In this document: positions 36,528 to 45,101 of the stretch, in pieces | How positions within the stretch are numbered: the first letter of the stretch is position 1 | How the letters are laid out: each line of letters begins with the position of its first letter | Assembly: GCA_016287675.1 (NCBI GenBank) | Contig: JAEFAR010000002.1 | Span: 121,664-185,663 of the forward strand | Reading direction: 5' to 3' | DNA from: Lachnospiraceae bacterium | GTDB lineage: Bacteria; Bacillota; Clostridia; Lachnospirales; Lachnospiraceae | DNA: 64,000 nucleotides | Program-made: the position numbers and the translations under genes | The notes under the pieces: generated by a model | Database searches by the model: none | The model's input: the letters and a program-made list of their open reading frames with translations, nothing else | Told to the model about the DNA's origin: nothing

Positions 36528-36875
36528 TTAGTTAAGTGTAACGATTACGGTGCCTGCTTCTACCTGGTCGTTAACCTGGCAATTGATGGATGCGATCGTT
36601 CCGTCCTGAGGAGCGGTGAGTTCATTTTCCATCTTCATTGCTTCGAATGTAAGAATAACCTGTCCTTTTGTAACCTTTGTTCCTGCCGATGCATTGATGG
36701 CAGTGATCTTTCCGGGCATAGGCATAGCCACAGCCACTGAACCCTGTGCTCCTGCGGGAGCAGCTGCCTTGGGAGCTGCAGCGGGTGCTGCTGCCTGAGC
36801 TACGTTCTGTCCGTTTCCTTCTTCAACGGTTACGGCATATTTGTTTCCGTTGATCGTAATAGTATAGTTCTTCAT
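36528..36875 (-). CDS. Biotin carboxyl carrier subunit of the decarboxylase
   Basis: A 115-residue biotinyl protein. The biotin-accepting lysine is K81 in EAMKMEN. It is preceded by an alanine/proline-rich flexible linker (about residues 26-45) and an N-terminal strand MKNYTITINGNKY. It carries carboxybiotin from OadA to OadB. GGAGG precedes the start. A 254-bp gap upstream contains the palindromic element at 36951-37090. Confidence 0.95.
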   Translation of the reverse strand: MKNYTITINGNKYAVTVEEGNGQNVAQAAAPAAAPKAAAPAGAQGSVAVAMPMPGKITAINASAGTKVTKGQVILTFEAMKMENELTAPQDGTIASINCQVNDQVEAGTVIVTLN

Positions 36876-36950
36876 TTGATTATTCCTCCATAATATGATC
36901 TTAGTTGTGATGGGGTGAAATTTGTTGGCTCAGATTTGATTGATCTCACA

Positions 36951-37090
36951 TTTTTCGTGCGAAATGCAAAAGCGGCTGCGCCGCTTGCCGATCCCGAACA
37001 ACAGCCGCTCCGGAAAAGCTTGCTTTTCCGCGACGGCTTTTATTCGGGATGATCATACGATCGAAGATCGTATGCCATTTCGCCGAAAAA
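36951..37090. repeat. Palindromic three-hairpin element inside the oad operon
   Basis: Outer arms TTTTTCG(T)GCGAAATG (36951-36966) and CATTTCGCCGAAAAA (37076-37090) pair over 15 bp with one bulged base. Inside lie three hairpins: 36970-36986 (AAGCGGC/GCCGCTT), 36993-37048 (CCCGAA/TTCGGG, AGCCG/CGGCT and CGGAAAAGC/GCTTTTCCG nested), and 37054-37074 (CATACGATC/GATCGTATG). The whole folds as a cloverleaf-like junction on either strand. No long open frame or transposase, and no clean T-run. It lies between oadG and the biotin subunit gene, so it is in their shared transcript. Likely a small dispersed repeat or RNA element; no known family recognised. Confidence 0.85.
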
Positions 37091-37129
37091 TCTATATGAT
37101 CAGAAAAATATCATCCAATTATATCCCCA

Positions 37130-37477
37130 TTAAGAAATCTTCTTTACAGAACGGACTACAATGCCGTCTTTAAAGAAATTACCGCGTGACTCTTCAAACT
37201 CACTGATGGCTGCGGTAATAACGGCAACGAGTTCAAAGTTATCGATATTGAGCTCATTTCCGCTTTGCTGTGTTGCAACTGCGGGAGCATTGTTAACAGC
37301 CTTCTTCTCATTGCTCTTGTCTAACTTTCCGATGTACTTGAAAAGAGAGATGATGAAGCTGATGAAGATCAAAGCTGCGAAGACAATGCACAAGCCGACA
37401 ATTGTGTTGACACCGGCATCGGCAAGAGGACCTTTAACGCCTTCCCACCATGTCGAAGCTGCAAATACTTCTGTCAT
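37130..37477 (-). CDS. oadG: Na+-pump decarboxylase gamma subunit
   Basis: Small membrane anchor subunit. One hydrophobic helix at about residues 21-46, then a charged cytoplasmic tail with the conserved ELVAVITAAISEFEE segment, typical of OadG/MmdD proteins in Clostridia. 115 residues. AGGAGG precedes the ATG. First gene of the operon, behind the promoter at 37569-37597 and a structured leader. Confidence 0.88.
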   Translation of the reverse strand: MTEVFAASTWWEGVKGPLADAGVNTIVGLCIVFAALIFISFIISLFKYIGKLDKSNEKKAVNNAPAVATQQSGNELNIDNFELVAVITAAISEFEESRGNFFKDGIVVRSVKKIS

Positions 37478-37513
37478 ATCTACGTGCCTCCTGTTATATT
37501 CTTTTACGGATCA

Positions 37514-37543
37514 CTATACGGGAATCATGATCGATCCCTATAG
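37514..37543 (-). promoter_or_regulatory. Leader hairpin before oadG
   Basis: Minus strand: CTATAGGGA pairs with TCCC-G-TATAG, 9 bp around one bulged G, with an 11-12 nt loop. A second small hairpin GAAAATCGGGTTTTC precedes it. Both fall in the 5' leader. No T-run follows, so this is more likely RNA stability or translational control than termination. Confidence 0.5.
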
Positions 37544-37568
37544 AAAACCCGATTTTCTCGCAATTATA

Positions 37569-37597
37569 ATAATATCACAAGGGCATTGAAAATACAA
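37569..37597 (-). promoter_or_regulatory. Promoter for the oad operon
   Basis: TTGTAT (37592-37597), 17 bp, TATTAT (37569-37574), with a second possible -10 TATAAT three bases further on. It gives a leader of about 85 nt. Confidence 0.7.
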
Positions 37598-37660
37598 GCA
37601 ACAAATAATAACATTGTCATAAAAAAACTGTTACTGCTACCCTGAACACTGTTTTTTGCA

Positions 37661-37689
37661 CTAAAAAACCTGCGGCAACTGCCGCAGGT
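37661..37689 (-). terminator. Terminator after recX
   Basis: Minus strand: 9-bp stem ACCTGCGGC/GCCGCAGGT with a 4-nt loop, followed by TTTTTTAG. It ends the recA-recX transcript. Confidence 0.94.
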
Positions 37690-37706
37690 CTGTAACCAAT
37701 TGATCA

Positions 37707-38348
37707 TTAATCGATCTGATCGAAGTTTTCGAGCCTCAAAGCCTTTGAAATGTTATCGGATCTGAATCCTTTTCTGTAAAACTTTGCGGCAAGCTTCTGT
37801 CTTTCTTTAAAATCAAGAGAAGCGATCCTTTCCGGAGTCATGCTGAGTTTCTTAAGTAAAAGGATTATGGCTTTCATTTCCGGATCTGTGTCATCGTCGG
37901 TGTCATCATCTTCGGAATAAACCGTCTCAATGGCATTTTCAGCCACATCATCCGGGATCTCACGTCTTTTGAGCAAAAACCTGATCTCCGCTCTGCTCTT
38001 TGTCATTTTGTTGTTTCTGACCAGACTTTCCGCAAGAGCTTCATCATTAAGATAATGGAAGGAATCCAAAAACTCAAAGATCTTTCCGATGATGGCAGGA
38101 TTATAGCCGTCATCTTCAAGTTTCTTTTCCAGGGCTCTTCTTGAGTAGCTTTTCTTTACGAGAAGGTTCATAGCTCTCTTCTTACCGTAGGAAAGCATTT
38201 CGGATGTGAGCATTTCCAGCTCATCGTCACTCATCTCCGCTTCATCGCCCTTGTACATGCCTTTGTAAACAGTCAGAAACGATCCGTCTTCAAATACTAT
38301 CCTGCTCTTGGCTTTTGAAAACTCCAGGATTTCGGAAATAGCGTGCAT
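37707..38348 (-). CDS. recX: Recombination regulator RecX
   Basis: Binds RecA filaments and limits their activity. The three-helix RecX repeats are visible: SYSRRALEKKLEDDGYNPAIIGKI-type first repeat, then LNDEALAESLVRN and KSRAEIRFLLKRREIPDDV. 213 residues with an N-terminal 80-residue extension. An acidic stretch DDDTDDDTD splits the second and third repeats. It lies 5 nt after recA and shares its promoter. Confidence 0.93.
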   Translation of the reverse strand: MHAISEILEFSKAKSRIVFEDGSFLTVYKGMYKGDEAEMSDDELEMLTSEMLSYGKKRAMNLLVKKSYSRRALEKKLEDDGYNPAIIGKIFEFLDSFHYLNDEALAESLVRNNKMTKSRAEIRFLLKRREIPDDVAENAIETVYSEDDDTDDDTDPEMKAIILLLKKLSMTPERIASLDFKERQKLAAKFYRKGFRSDNISKALRLENFDQID

Positions 38349-38353
38349 ATGCT

Positions 38354-39382
38354 TTACTTCTCTTCAGCTTCTGTTACGATCTCGGGAAGAGGCGCAAATC
38401 CGTACTTTTCACGAACTTTGTTTTCAACCTCTCTGAGAACTGCAGGTCTCTCCTCGAAGTAGGCCTTGGCATTTTCTCTTCCCTGACCGATCTTTTCGTC
38501 ATTGTAAGAGAACCAGGCACCGCTCTTGTTTACGATGTTCTCGTCTGTAGCAAGGTCAAGGATGTCGCCCACCTTAGAGATACCCTTACCGAACATGATA
38601 TCAAATTCAGCTTCCTTAAAGGGCGGAGCCACCTTGTTCTTAACGATCTTGATCTTTGTTCTGTTACCGATCACATCGCCGCCTGCTTTGATGGATTCAA
38701 CTCTTCTGACATCCATTCTTACAGAAGCATAGAACTTAAGAGCACGTCCGCCTGTTGTTGTCTCGGGATTTCCGAACATTACACCAAGCTTTTCACGAAG
38801 CTGGTTGATAAAGATAACAACACAGTTTGATCTGCTGATCGCAGCGGTGAGCTTTCTGAGAGCCTGAGACATGAGTCTTGCCTGAAGTCCCATGTGAGCG
38901 TCTCCCATGTCTCCTTCGATCTCTGCCTTGGGAACAAGAGCAGCAACCGAGTCAACAATAATGATATCAACAGCTCCTGAACGAACCATGGTTTCGGTGA
39001 TCTCAAGAGCCTGTTCTCCGTTATCGGGCTGTGAGATGTAGAGATTGTCGATGTCTACACCGATGTTCTTTGCATAAACAGGGTCAAGTGCATGTTCTGC
39101 ATCAATGAAGCCTGCGATTCCGCCAAGTTTCTGAACCTCTGCAACCATATGAAGAGCAACCGTAGTCTTACCTGAAGATTCAGGTCCGTAGATCTCTATG
39201 ATCCTTCCCTTGGGAACGCCGCCTACGCCGAGAGCGATGTCCAGTGAAAGGGAACCTGTGGGGATCGCTTCAACCTGCATTGAAGCAGTGTCACCAAGCT
39301 TCATAACGGAACCTTTTCCGTAAGCCTTCTCGATCTGGGCAAGAGCCGAGTCGAGTGCTTTTAATTTATCCGCATCTGCCAT
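38354..39382 (-). CDS. recA: Recombinase RecA
   Basis: Strand-exchange ATPase and SOS coprotease. Walker A is GPESSGKTT, Walker [11 protein letters not shown], followed by [20 protein letters not shown] (L2 and neighbouring loop). 342 residues, normal. AAGGAG lies 8 nt before the ATG. A 100-nt structured leader and a promoter at 39489-39517 precede it. I find no clear LexA box, so SOS control cannot be asserted. Confidence 0.98.
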   Translation of the reverse strand: MADADKLKALDSALAQIEKAYGKGSVMKLGDTASMQVEAIPTGSLSLDIALGVGGVPKGRIIEIYGPESSGKTTVALHMVAEVQKLGGIAGFIDAEHALDPVYAKNIGVDIDNLYISQPDNGEQALEITETMVRSGAVDIIIVDSVAALVPKAEIEGDMGDAHMGLQARLMSQALRKLTAAISRSNCVVIFINQLREKLGVMFGNPETTTGGRALKFYASVRMDVRRVESIKAGGDVIGNRTKIKIVKNKVAPPFKEAEFDIMFGKGISKVGDILDLATDENIVNKSGAWFSYNDEKIGQGRENAKAYFEERPAVLREVENKVREKYGFAPLPEIVTEAEEK

Positions 39383-39414
39383 TTGTATAAACTCCTTTAT
39401 TTTATTGATCTTCC

Positions 39415-39466
39415 GATGCCTAAGGTAAACATGCGATCCTGCATACGAACCCCCGCCTTAAGCATC
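39415..39466 (-). promoter_or_regulatory. Structured 5' leader of recA
   Basis: Minus strand: GATGCTTAAGG (39456-39466) pairs with CCTTAGGCATC (39415-39425), 11 bp with one G-U. The 30-nt interior holds a smaller stem GTATGC/GCATGT around AGGATC and a GGGGG run. It lies wholly between the promoter and the ribosome binding site. No T-run follows. No known riboswitch class recognised. Confidence 0.7.
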
Positions 39467-39488
39467 CAAACGTGACTTTGGTAGATAA

Positions 39489-39517
39489 ATTTTAACAAAT
39501 CGACTGTTTATTTACAA
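39489..39517 (-). promoter_or_regulatory. Promoter for recA-recX
   Basis: TTGTAA (39512-39517), 17 bp, TAAAAT (39489-39494), about 105 bp before the recA start and just after the ftsY terminator. Confidence 0.75.
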
Positions 39518-39520
39518 GGG

Positions 39521-39560
39521 AAAAACAAAAAAATGGAATGTAGAAAATAACATCCCATTT
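39521..39560 (-). terminator. Terminator after ftsY
   Basis: Minus strand: AAATGG and ATGT pair with ACAT and CCATTT around one mismatch and an 8-nt loop, then TTTTTGTTTTT. It separates ftsY from recA. Confidence 0.82.
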
Positions 39561-39594
39561 TTGTACAAAATGCACAATTTAAAAGATAATCTGA

Positions 39595-40464
39595 TCACAC
39601 CGCATTAAACAAAGAATTGACGTAATCCTCCGGGTCAAACTTCTTAAGGCTGTCGATCTTTTCGCCCAATCCTATGTATTTAACCGGAACGGAAAGCTCG
39701 GACTGAACGGCTATGGCGATACCGCCCTTTGCGGTTCCCTCAAGTTTTGTAATTATGATGCCCGTAACGGGAGCCACTTCATTGAATTCCCTTGCCTGAA
39801 CAAGAGCATTCTGTCCCGTGGTACCGTCAAGCACCACAAGAGTTTCTCTTTGCGCTTCCGGATACTCTCTTGAGATCACTCTGTCGATCTTGTTGAGTTC
39901 ATCCATTAGATTTTTCTTGTTCTGAAGTCTTCCTGCCGTATCCACCAGAAGCACATCGGTTTTTCTTGCCTTCGCAGCATTCAGGGCATCATATACCACA
40001 GCCGCGGGATCGGAACCTTCACTTTGGGAGATCAGATCAACCCCCGCACGTCTTGCCCATTCCGCAAGTTGATCTATGGCAGCAGCTCTGAAGGTGTCAG
40101 CCGCACAGATCAGGACTTTCTTTCCCTGAGCTTTTAGAGATGCTGCAAGCTTTCCCACGGAAGAAGTCTTTCCCACTCCGTTGACACCGATCATAAGGAC
40201 CACAGAAGGACCTTTTTCAAATGAGTAGGCATCTTCCGGAACATGCATCTGCTCTTTTATTGAATCTATCAGAAGCTGTCTGCATTCATCCGGTTTGTAG
40301 ATCTTCTGATGTTTAACTTTTTCTTTTAATGAGGATATGATCTTTTCTGCCGTGGCTATTCCCACATCTGCCATGACGAGATTCTCTTCGATCTCTTCGT
40401 AAAAATCATCGTCAATGATCTCAGCTCCGGTAAACAGAGCGGCAATTCGTCTGAATATTCCCAT
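39595..40464 (-). CDS. ftsY: Signal recognition particle receptor FtsY
   Basis: Membrane-associated GTPase that docks Ffh-ribosome complexes. MIGVNGVGKTSSVGKLAA is the P-loop; CAADTFRAAAIDQL, DTAGRLQNKKNLM and TKLEGTAKGGIA follow. At 289 residues it consists of the N and G domains only, with a short amphipathic start (MGIFRRIAALFTG) in place of the long acidic A domain of E. coli. It follows smc by 30 nt. Confidence 0.97.
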   Translation of the reverse strand: MGIFRRIAALFTGAEIIDDDFYEEIEENLVMADVGIATAEKIISSLKEKVKHQKIYKPDECRQLLIDSIKEQMHVPEDAYSFEKGPSVVLMIGVNGVGKTSSVGKLAASLKAQGKKVLICAADTFRAAAIDQLAEWARRAGVDLISQSEGSDPAAVVYDALNAAKARKTDVLLVDTAGRLQNKKNLMDELNKIDRVISREYPEAQRETLVVLDGTTGQNALVQAREFNEVAPVTGIIITKLEGTAKGGIAIAVQSELSVPVKYIGLGEKIDSLKKFDPEDYVNSLFNAV

Positions 40465-40494
40465 ATAACTCCTGTATTCTTTGTAGAAATTGTT

Positions 40495-43400
40495 TTAGTT
40501 CGATAATGAATTCTCTATGAGGCTCACGGAAACAAGAGCCGAAACGCCCTTTTCCTGCATGGTGATACCGTAGAGAGCATCCGCCGATGCCATTGTACCT
40601 CTTCTGTGAGTGATGACGATAAACTGTGTGTGATCCGTCAGTTTGTGGAGATAACGTGCATATCGTCCGACGTTACTGTCATCAAGAGCGGCCTCGATCT
40701 CATCCAGCAGACAGAAAGGAGAAGGCTTCAGGTTCTGAATGGCAAACAACAGAGCTATGGCAGTCAACGCCCTTTCTCCACCGGAGAGCATCATCATGTT
40801 CTGCAGCTTCTTTCCCGGGGGCTGAGCATTTATCTTAATGCCTGCGGTAAGGACGTCTTCATCCTCCATGAGCTCCAATGTTCCCTGACCGCCTCCGAAA
40901 AGCTCCTTAAATACAACATCAAACTCATCTCTTATGAGAGCAAACTTTTCATTGAACTGTTTGCGCATTTCTTCTTCGAGCTTTTCTATGATGTCTTTAA
41001 GTTTTTCTTCTGCCTCGATGATATCATTTCTCTGAACCGTATAAAGATTGTATCTCTCGGAAACTTCCTTATACTGCTCTATCGCATTTACATTTACATC
41101 CCCAAGGCCCTTGATCTTAGACTTAAGTTCGGATACGCCTTTTTTGATGGCATTGTAGCTTCCGAGACTCTCGTCTTTCTTTTCCTTTGCGGAATCAACC
41201 GTAACCTCATATTCATTCCACATGTAGGCACATTGCTCGTCAATGACTTCTCCGATCCTTGTGATCTGGTTCTCGATCCTGAAGGCTTCTTTTTCAAGTC
41301 CTGTAAGACTTTGTGCCAATTGTTCGTGTTTATTGAAAAATTCTTTATGACCCTTTGTAAGAACAGCCTTTTCTTTTTCCAGCTCGGTGATCTGAGAATT
41401 GATCTCATCAACCTTTACCTTGCCTTCAGCAATGTCCGCATGAGCCTTCTTTATCTCTTCATCCAGCTTTGCAAGCTGTTCCTCGGAATTTGCTTCATTT
41501 TGATCGAGTTCTTCGATCTCTTCTTTAAACTTTGTGATCTCGGAGTTCAATCTTGCAACGGTTTCATCGATAAAGCCAAGAGTGTGTTCAAGACCCGCAA
41601 ACTCTACTCTTAAAGAGGATTCCTTTTCATTAGAGTAACGTTCAAGTCTTCTTTCTTCATCAAGCTTATGATTAAGACCCTCGATCCTGTCATTGATCTC
41701 TGCGCGAAGGCTGCTCATTTCACCGATCTTAGCTGAGAGTTCTTCCGCGGATCTGCTGTTTTCGGCACTGTTCTTTTCAAGTTCCTTGATCTCAAGCTCT
41801 GTAACAGAGAAGGATTCCTTGCTTTCCTTCATCCTCTCGTTTTCTTTTTCCAGATTCATCTGAACGGTATTCTGTTTCAGAGTGAGCTTGGAGATCTCTT
41901 CCTGCTTCTTAGCGATCTCATCGGAGATCTTATCCTGCATTTCCTTGAAACCGTCCCGTTCTCTGGATAAAGCATTGACCTTTACCATGATCTGGGAAAC
42001 CTGTTTTTCGGCCTCTTCCATCTCACGTTTACGTCCAAGAAGGTTGGAATTGTTCTTATAGGAGCCTCCGGAAAGGGATCCGCCGGGATTCAGCTGTTCG
42101 CCTTCAAGTGTAACGATCCTTAAGGAATAATTGTTGGCTTTTGCAAGCCTCAAAGCATTGTCGATGTTGTCAACAACAATGATCCTTCCGAGAAGATACT
42201 TAATGACTTCGGTATACTCTTTGGCAGTCTTGACAAGTTTGTTTGCATACCCGATGACACCCGGTGCCTTGATTATACCATCATCCTGAGATGCTTCCTT
42301 GGCGGTTATGGCGTTCAAAGGCAGGAAGGTAGCACGACCGAATTTGTTTTGCTTAAGGAATTCGATCATCCGCTTTGCTGTTGCTTCGTCCTTCGTAACA
42401 ACGTTCTGAATGTTACCGCCCAAGGCAGTTTCAACGGCTGTCTCGTACTTTTCCTGTACCTCGATAATGTCGGCTACAACACCGATGAGACCGGGATACT
42501 TGGGCTTCTGCTCCATAACCTTTTTAATACTGATACCGTATCCTTCATATCGTTCGGAGAAATCCTTTAAAGTGCCGACCCTGGATTCCAGCTCGATCTT
42601 TTGTTTCTGGAATTTTTCCAGAAATCCGGTGGTCTCATCCATTCTTTCCTTTAATTTGATCTTTTCGACCTTTTGTGAAGCTATGCTCTTCTCGAGTTCC
42701 GAAAATTTTTCGGAAATCTCGGAAAGCTCACGGTTAAAGGTTTCTACTGCTGTCTCATATTCATTTTCAAAGTTCTTCTGATTGAGGACCTTTTTTGTGA
42801 GCTCAGCCTTCTTCAAGGCATTCTGCTCATTAAGAGTTTCAAACTTCTGCTTTTCCGTCTTAAGTTTGGATTCCTCATTGATCAGCTTCATCAGATCATT
42901 GTTGCAGTTTTCGATCTCCGCGGTACATTCATTAATGCGCCTGTGAATGCTGTTCAATTCTTCACCCGAATCAGATCTTGTGTTATTGAGTTCTTCGATC
43001 TGCTTTTCGGTAGCCTTACGATTTTCAGCCTGTTCATCGATCTCCGAGAGTCTGTTCTCTATCTCTTCATTGATGGACTTTTTTCTCTGTTCGTAATGAG
43101 CGTTGCTCTGATAGAGGGAGTTTTTCTTTTCCTCCATCAGCCTGATCTCACCTTCTTTTTTCTCGGATGAGATCAAAAGTTCGTTCTTCTTTTCCCTGCT
43201 TTCCTCGATCCGGGCAGCAAACTCGCCCATTTCTCCTTCAAGCTTTTCGTATTCTGTCTTTGTATTATCGTAATCACGTTTAGTGTTCTCGATATCGGAG
43301 TTGATGATCTCCTGCTTTTTTAAAGCTTCATCCTTAGCATCCGTATTCTTTTCGTAATCCGCAAGAAAGAGGTTGATCTCGTACTTTTTAAGTTCTTCGT

Positions 43401-44055
43401 TTAACTTAAGGTATTCTTTGGCAACTTCGGACTGCTTTTCAAGAGGTCCCACCTGCTTTTCGATCTCCGAAAGGATGTCTGTGATCCTGGCAAGGTTCAT
43501 TCCTTCTTCTTCCAGTTCCTTTTCTGCTGCGTACTTTCTCTTCTTGTATTTTACGATACCGGCAGCTTCGTCAAAAAGCTCTCTTCGGTCTTCCGGCTTT
43601 CCCGAAAGGATCTTGTCGATCTGACCCTGTCCGATAATGGAATAGCCTTCCTTACCGATACCTGTATCAAAAAAGAGTTCCTGAACATCACGAAGTCGGC
43701 AGGAATTGCCGTTCAAAAGGTACTCACTCTCTCCCGAACGATAAACACGTCTTGCCACCGTAACTTCTTCATAGTCAATGTTCAGTGCTCTGTCAGAATT
43801 GTCAAATGTGATGGCCACATAGGCGTATCCCATGGGTTTTCTGAGCTGAGTACCGGAAAAGATTACATCCTCCATCTTGTTTCCGCGGAGCTGCTTGGCA
43901 CTCTGTTCTCCCAGAACCCATCTCACGGCATCTGCCACATTACTTTTTCCGGAACCGTTGGGTCCGACTATGGCAGTGATACCGTCATTGAATTTAAATA
44001 GTATTCTGTTTGCAAAGGATTTGAATCCGTGTATTTCTATGGATTTAAGATACAT
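40495..44055 (-). CDS. smc: Chromosome partition protein SMC
   Basis: Condensin ATPase. The N-terminal head has GPNGSGKSNVADAVRW; two long coiled coils flank a hinge at about residues 520-640 (YPGLIGVVADIIEV onward), and the C-terminal head has MMLSGGERALTAIALLFA and LLDEIEAALDDSNV. 1186 residues, the normal length. It lies between rnc and ftsY, the standard Bacillota cluster. Its partners ScpA and ScpB are not in the window. Confidence 0.98.
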   Translation of the reverse strand: MYLKSIEIHGFKSFANRILFKFNDGITAIVGPNGSGKSNVADAVRWVLGEQSAKQLRGNKMEDVIFSGTQLRKPMGYAYVAITFDNSDRALNIDYEEVTVARRVYRSGESEYLLNGNSCRLRDVQELFFDTGIGKEGYSIIGQGQIDKILSGKPEDRRELFDEAAGIVKYKKRKYAAEKELEEEGMNLARITDILSEIEKQVGPLEKQSEVAKEYLKLNEELKKYEINLFLADYEKNTDAKDEALKKQEIINSDIENTKRDYDNTKTEYEKLEGEMGEFAARIEESREKKNELLISSEKKEGEIRLMEEKKNSLYQSNAHYEQRKKSINEEIENRLSEIDEQAENRKATEKQIEELNNTRSDSGEELNSIHRRINECTAEIENCNNDLMKLINEESKLKTEKQKFETLNEQNALKKAELTKKVLNQKNFENEYETAVETFNRELSEISEKFSELEKSIASQKVEKIKLKERMDETTGFLEKFQKQKIELESRVGTLKDFSERYEGYGISIKKVMEQKPKYPGLIGVVADIIEVQEKYETAVETALGGNIQNVVTKDEATAKRMIEFLKQNKFGRATFLPLNAITAKEASQDDGIIKAPGVIGYANKLVKTAKEYTEVIKYLLGRIIVVDNIDNALRLAKANNYSLRIVTLEGEQLNPGGSLSGGSYKNNSNLLGRKREMEEAEKQVSQIMVKVNALSRERDGFKEMQDKISDEIAKKQEEISKLTLKQNTVQMNLEKENERMKESKESFSVTELEIKELEKNSAENSRSAEELSAKIGEMSSLRAEINDRIEGLNHKLDEERRLERYSNEKESSLRVEFAGLEHTLGFIDETVARLNSEITKFKEEIEELDQNEANSEEQLAKLDEEIKKAHADIAEGKVKVDEINSQITELEKEKAVLTKGHKEFFNKHEQLAQSLTGLEKEAFRIENQITRIGEVIDEQCAYMWNEYEVTVDSAKEKKDESLGSYNAIKKGVSELKSKIKGLGDVNVNAIEQYKEVSERYNLYTVQRNDIIEAEEKLKDIIEKLEEEMRKQFNEKFALIRDEFDVVFKELFGGGQGTLELMEDEDVLTAGIKINAQPPGKKLQNMMMLSGGERALTAIALLFAIQNLKPSPFCLLDEIEAALDDSNVGRYARYLHKLTDHTQFIVITHRRGTMASADALYGITMQEKGVSALVSVSLIENSLSN

Positions 44056-44079
44056 TGGTTTACCTGTGTCAGTTGGATT

Positions 44080-44772
44080 TTATTTGAGCTGCATGTCCAT
44101 GTAGGTTTTATAGGCAGCTTCCTGCTCTGCAGCTTTCTTGCTCTTTCCTTCCCCTTCATGCATAGGCTGTCCGTCTATCAGGACTCTTGCCACAAAGTGT
44201 TTGTCATGATCGGGACCTGATTCGGAAAGGATCTCGTAAGAGACATTTTTCTTCAATTTGTTTTGAACGAACTCCTGAAGGATAGACTTACTGTCATGGA
44301 AGATGGCCTTTTTTTCAATATCGTTCAAAACAAAGCGAAGAACGAATCTCTTCGCCTCATCAAAACCGCCGTCAAGGAAAATAGCTCCGATCAAAGCTTC
44401 AAATGCATCGGAAACAATGGAATCTCTGTATCTGCCACCGCTTTTGTTTTCTCCGAATCCGAGATTGATGAAATCGGAGAGCTTTATCTCCTTCGCATCA
44501 TTTGCCAGAGAAGGTTCACAGACCAGACTTGCTCTGAGCTTTGTCATATGACCTTCGGGATAATTCGGATAATGTAAATACAGATATTCACTGGAGATCA
44601 GCTCCAGTACCGCATCTCCCAGGAATTCTATCCTCTCGTTGCTTTCGTTTTTGTTGACCATACGTTCATGGACCACAGAACTGTGGGTCAAAGCAAGCTG
44701 AAGAAGATCCGTGTTCTTAAAAACATAACCGATGTTTTTTTGTAGATCGTTAAGGTTTTCATTGACAACCAT
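44080..44772 (-). CDS. rnc: Ribonuclease III
   Basis: Cuts double-stranded RNA, including rRNA precursors. ERIEFLGDAVLELISSEYL is the catalytic signature; SDAFEALIGAIFLDGG is the second acidic block; a dsRNA-binding domain (SILQEFVQNKLKKNVSYE, then SKKAAEQEAA) ends the protein. 230 residues. The ribosome binding site is weak (CAGGTG). A hairpin with a T-run lies in front of the gene at 44784-44838. Confidence 0.97.
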   Translation of the reverse strand: MVVNENLNDLQKNIGYVFKNTDLLQLALTHSSVVHERMVNKNESNERIEFLGDAVLELISSEYLYLHYPNYPEGHMTKLRASLVCEPSLANDAKEIKLSDFINLGFGENKSGGRYRDSIVSDAFEALIGAIFLDGGFDEAKRFVLRFVLNDIEKKAIFHDSKSILQEFVQNKLKKNVSYEILSESGPDHDKHFVARVLIDGQPMHEGEGKSKKAAEQEAAYKTYMDMQLK

Positions 44773-44783
44773 TTTACACCTGC

Positions 44784-44838
44784 CCGAAAAAAACGGACAC
44801 TAAAGCCTTAAGACCAAATCCATAAGACAAAAGTGTCT
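44784..44838 (-). promoter_or_regulatory. Hairpin with T-run between acpP and rnc
   Basis: Minus strand: AGACACT and AGTGTCC pair over 6-7 bp with a loop of about 30 nt, followed by seven T. Only about 15 nt remain before the rnc start, too few for a promoter. It may be a partial terminator that favours acpP over rnc, or an RNase III target in its own leader. The stem is short, so this is tentative. Confidence 0.4.
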
Positions 44839-44865
44839 GCATTTTCTTAATGTTATATTTCTTTA

Positions 44866-45096
44866 TTATTGAATAAAAGCTTTGATCTGTTCTACAGCAT
44901 CATTAACAGTAACGATCTTTTCAGCAGCTTCGTTGGGAATCTCGATATCGAATTCCTCTTCGATGCCCATGATGATCTGAAAAACGTCAAGTGAGTCTGC
45001 TCCGAGATCCTCAACAAATGTTGATTCAGGAGTGATTTCCGCTTCACTGATGTTTAAAACCTCACTGATGATTGATCTGATCTTTTCAAATTCCAT
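44866..45096 (-). CDS. acpP: Acyl carrier protein
   Basis: Carries fatty acyl chains on 4'-phosphopantetheine. The attachment serine is S35 in [10 protein letters not shown]. Acidic, 76 residues with the ATG at 45096, which has GGGAGGA 9-10 nt upstream; the frame is open six codons further up but without a site. It lies 5 nt beyond plsX and provides the acyl groups that PlsX turns into acyl-phosphate. Confidence 0.97.
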   Translation of the reverse strand: MEFEKIRSIISEVLNISEAEITPESTFVEDLGADSLDVFQIIMGIEEEFDIEIPNEAAEKIVTVNDAVEQIKAFIQ

Positions 45097-45101
45097 ATTA
45101 C

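Noticed and set aside
36940..37173. Plus-strand open frame through the cloverleaf element
   Set aside because: No ribosome binding site and the sequence is dominated by hairpin arms; better explained as structured DNA/RNA.
39383..39520. LexA/SOS box upstream of recA
   Set aside because: No convincing GAAC-N4-GTTC type palindrome at the promoter; the symmetric sequence seen there is the leader stem.
40606..41613. Plus-strand open frame of 335 codons
   Set aside because: Antisense to the smc coiled coil; its Phe/Leu-rich composition is the mirror of Glu/Lys codons on the real strand.
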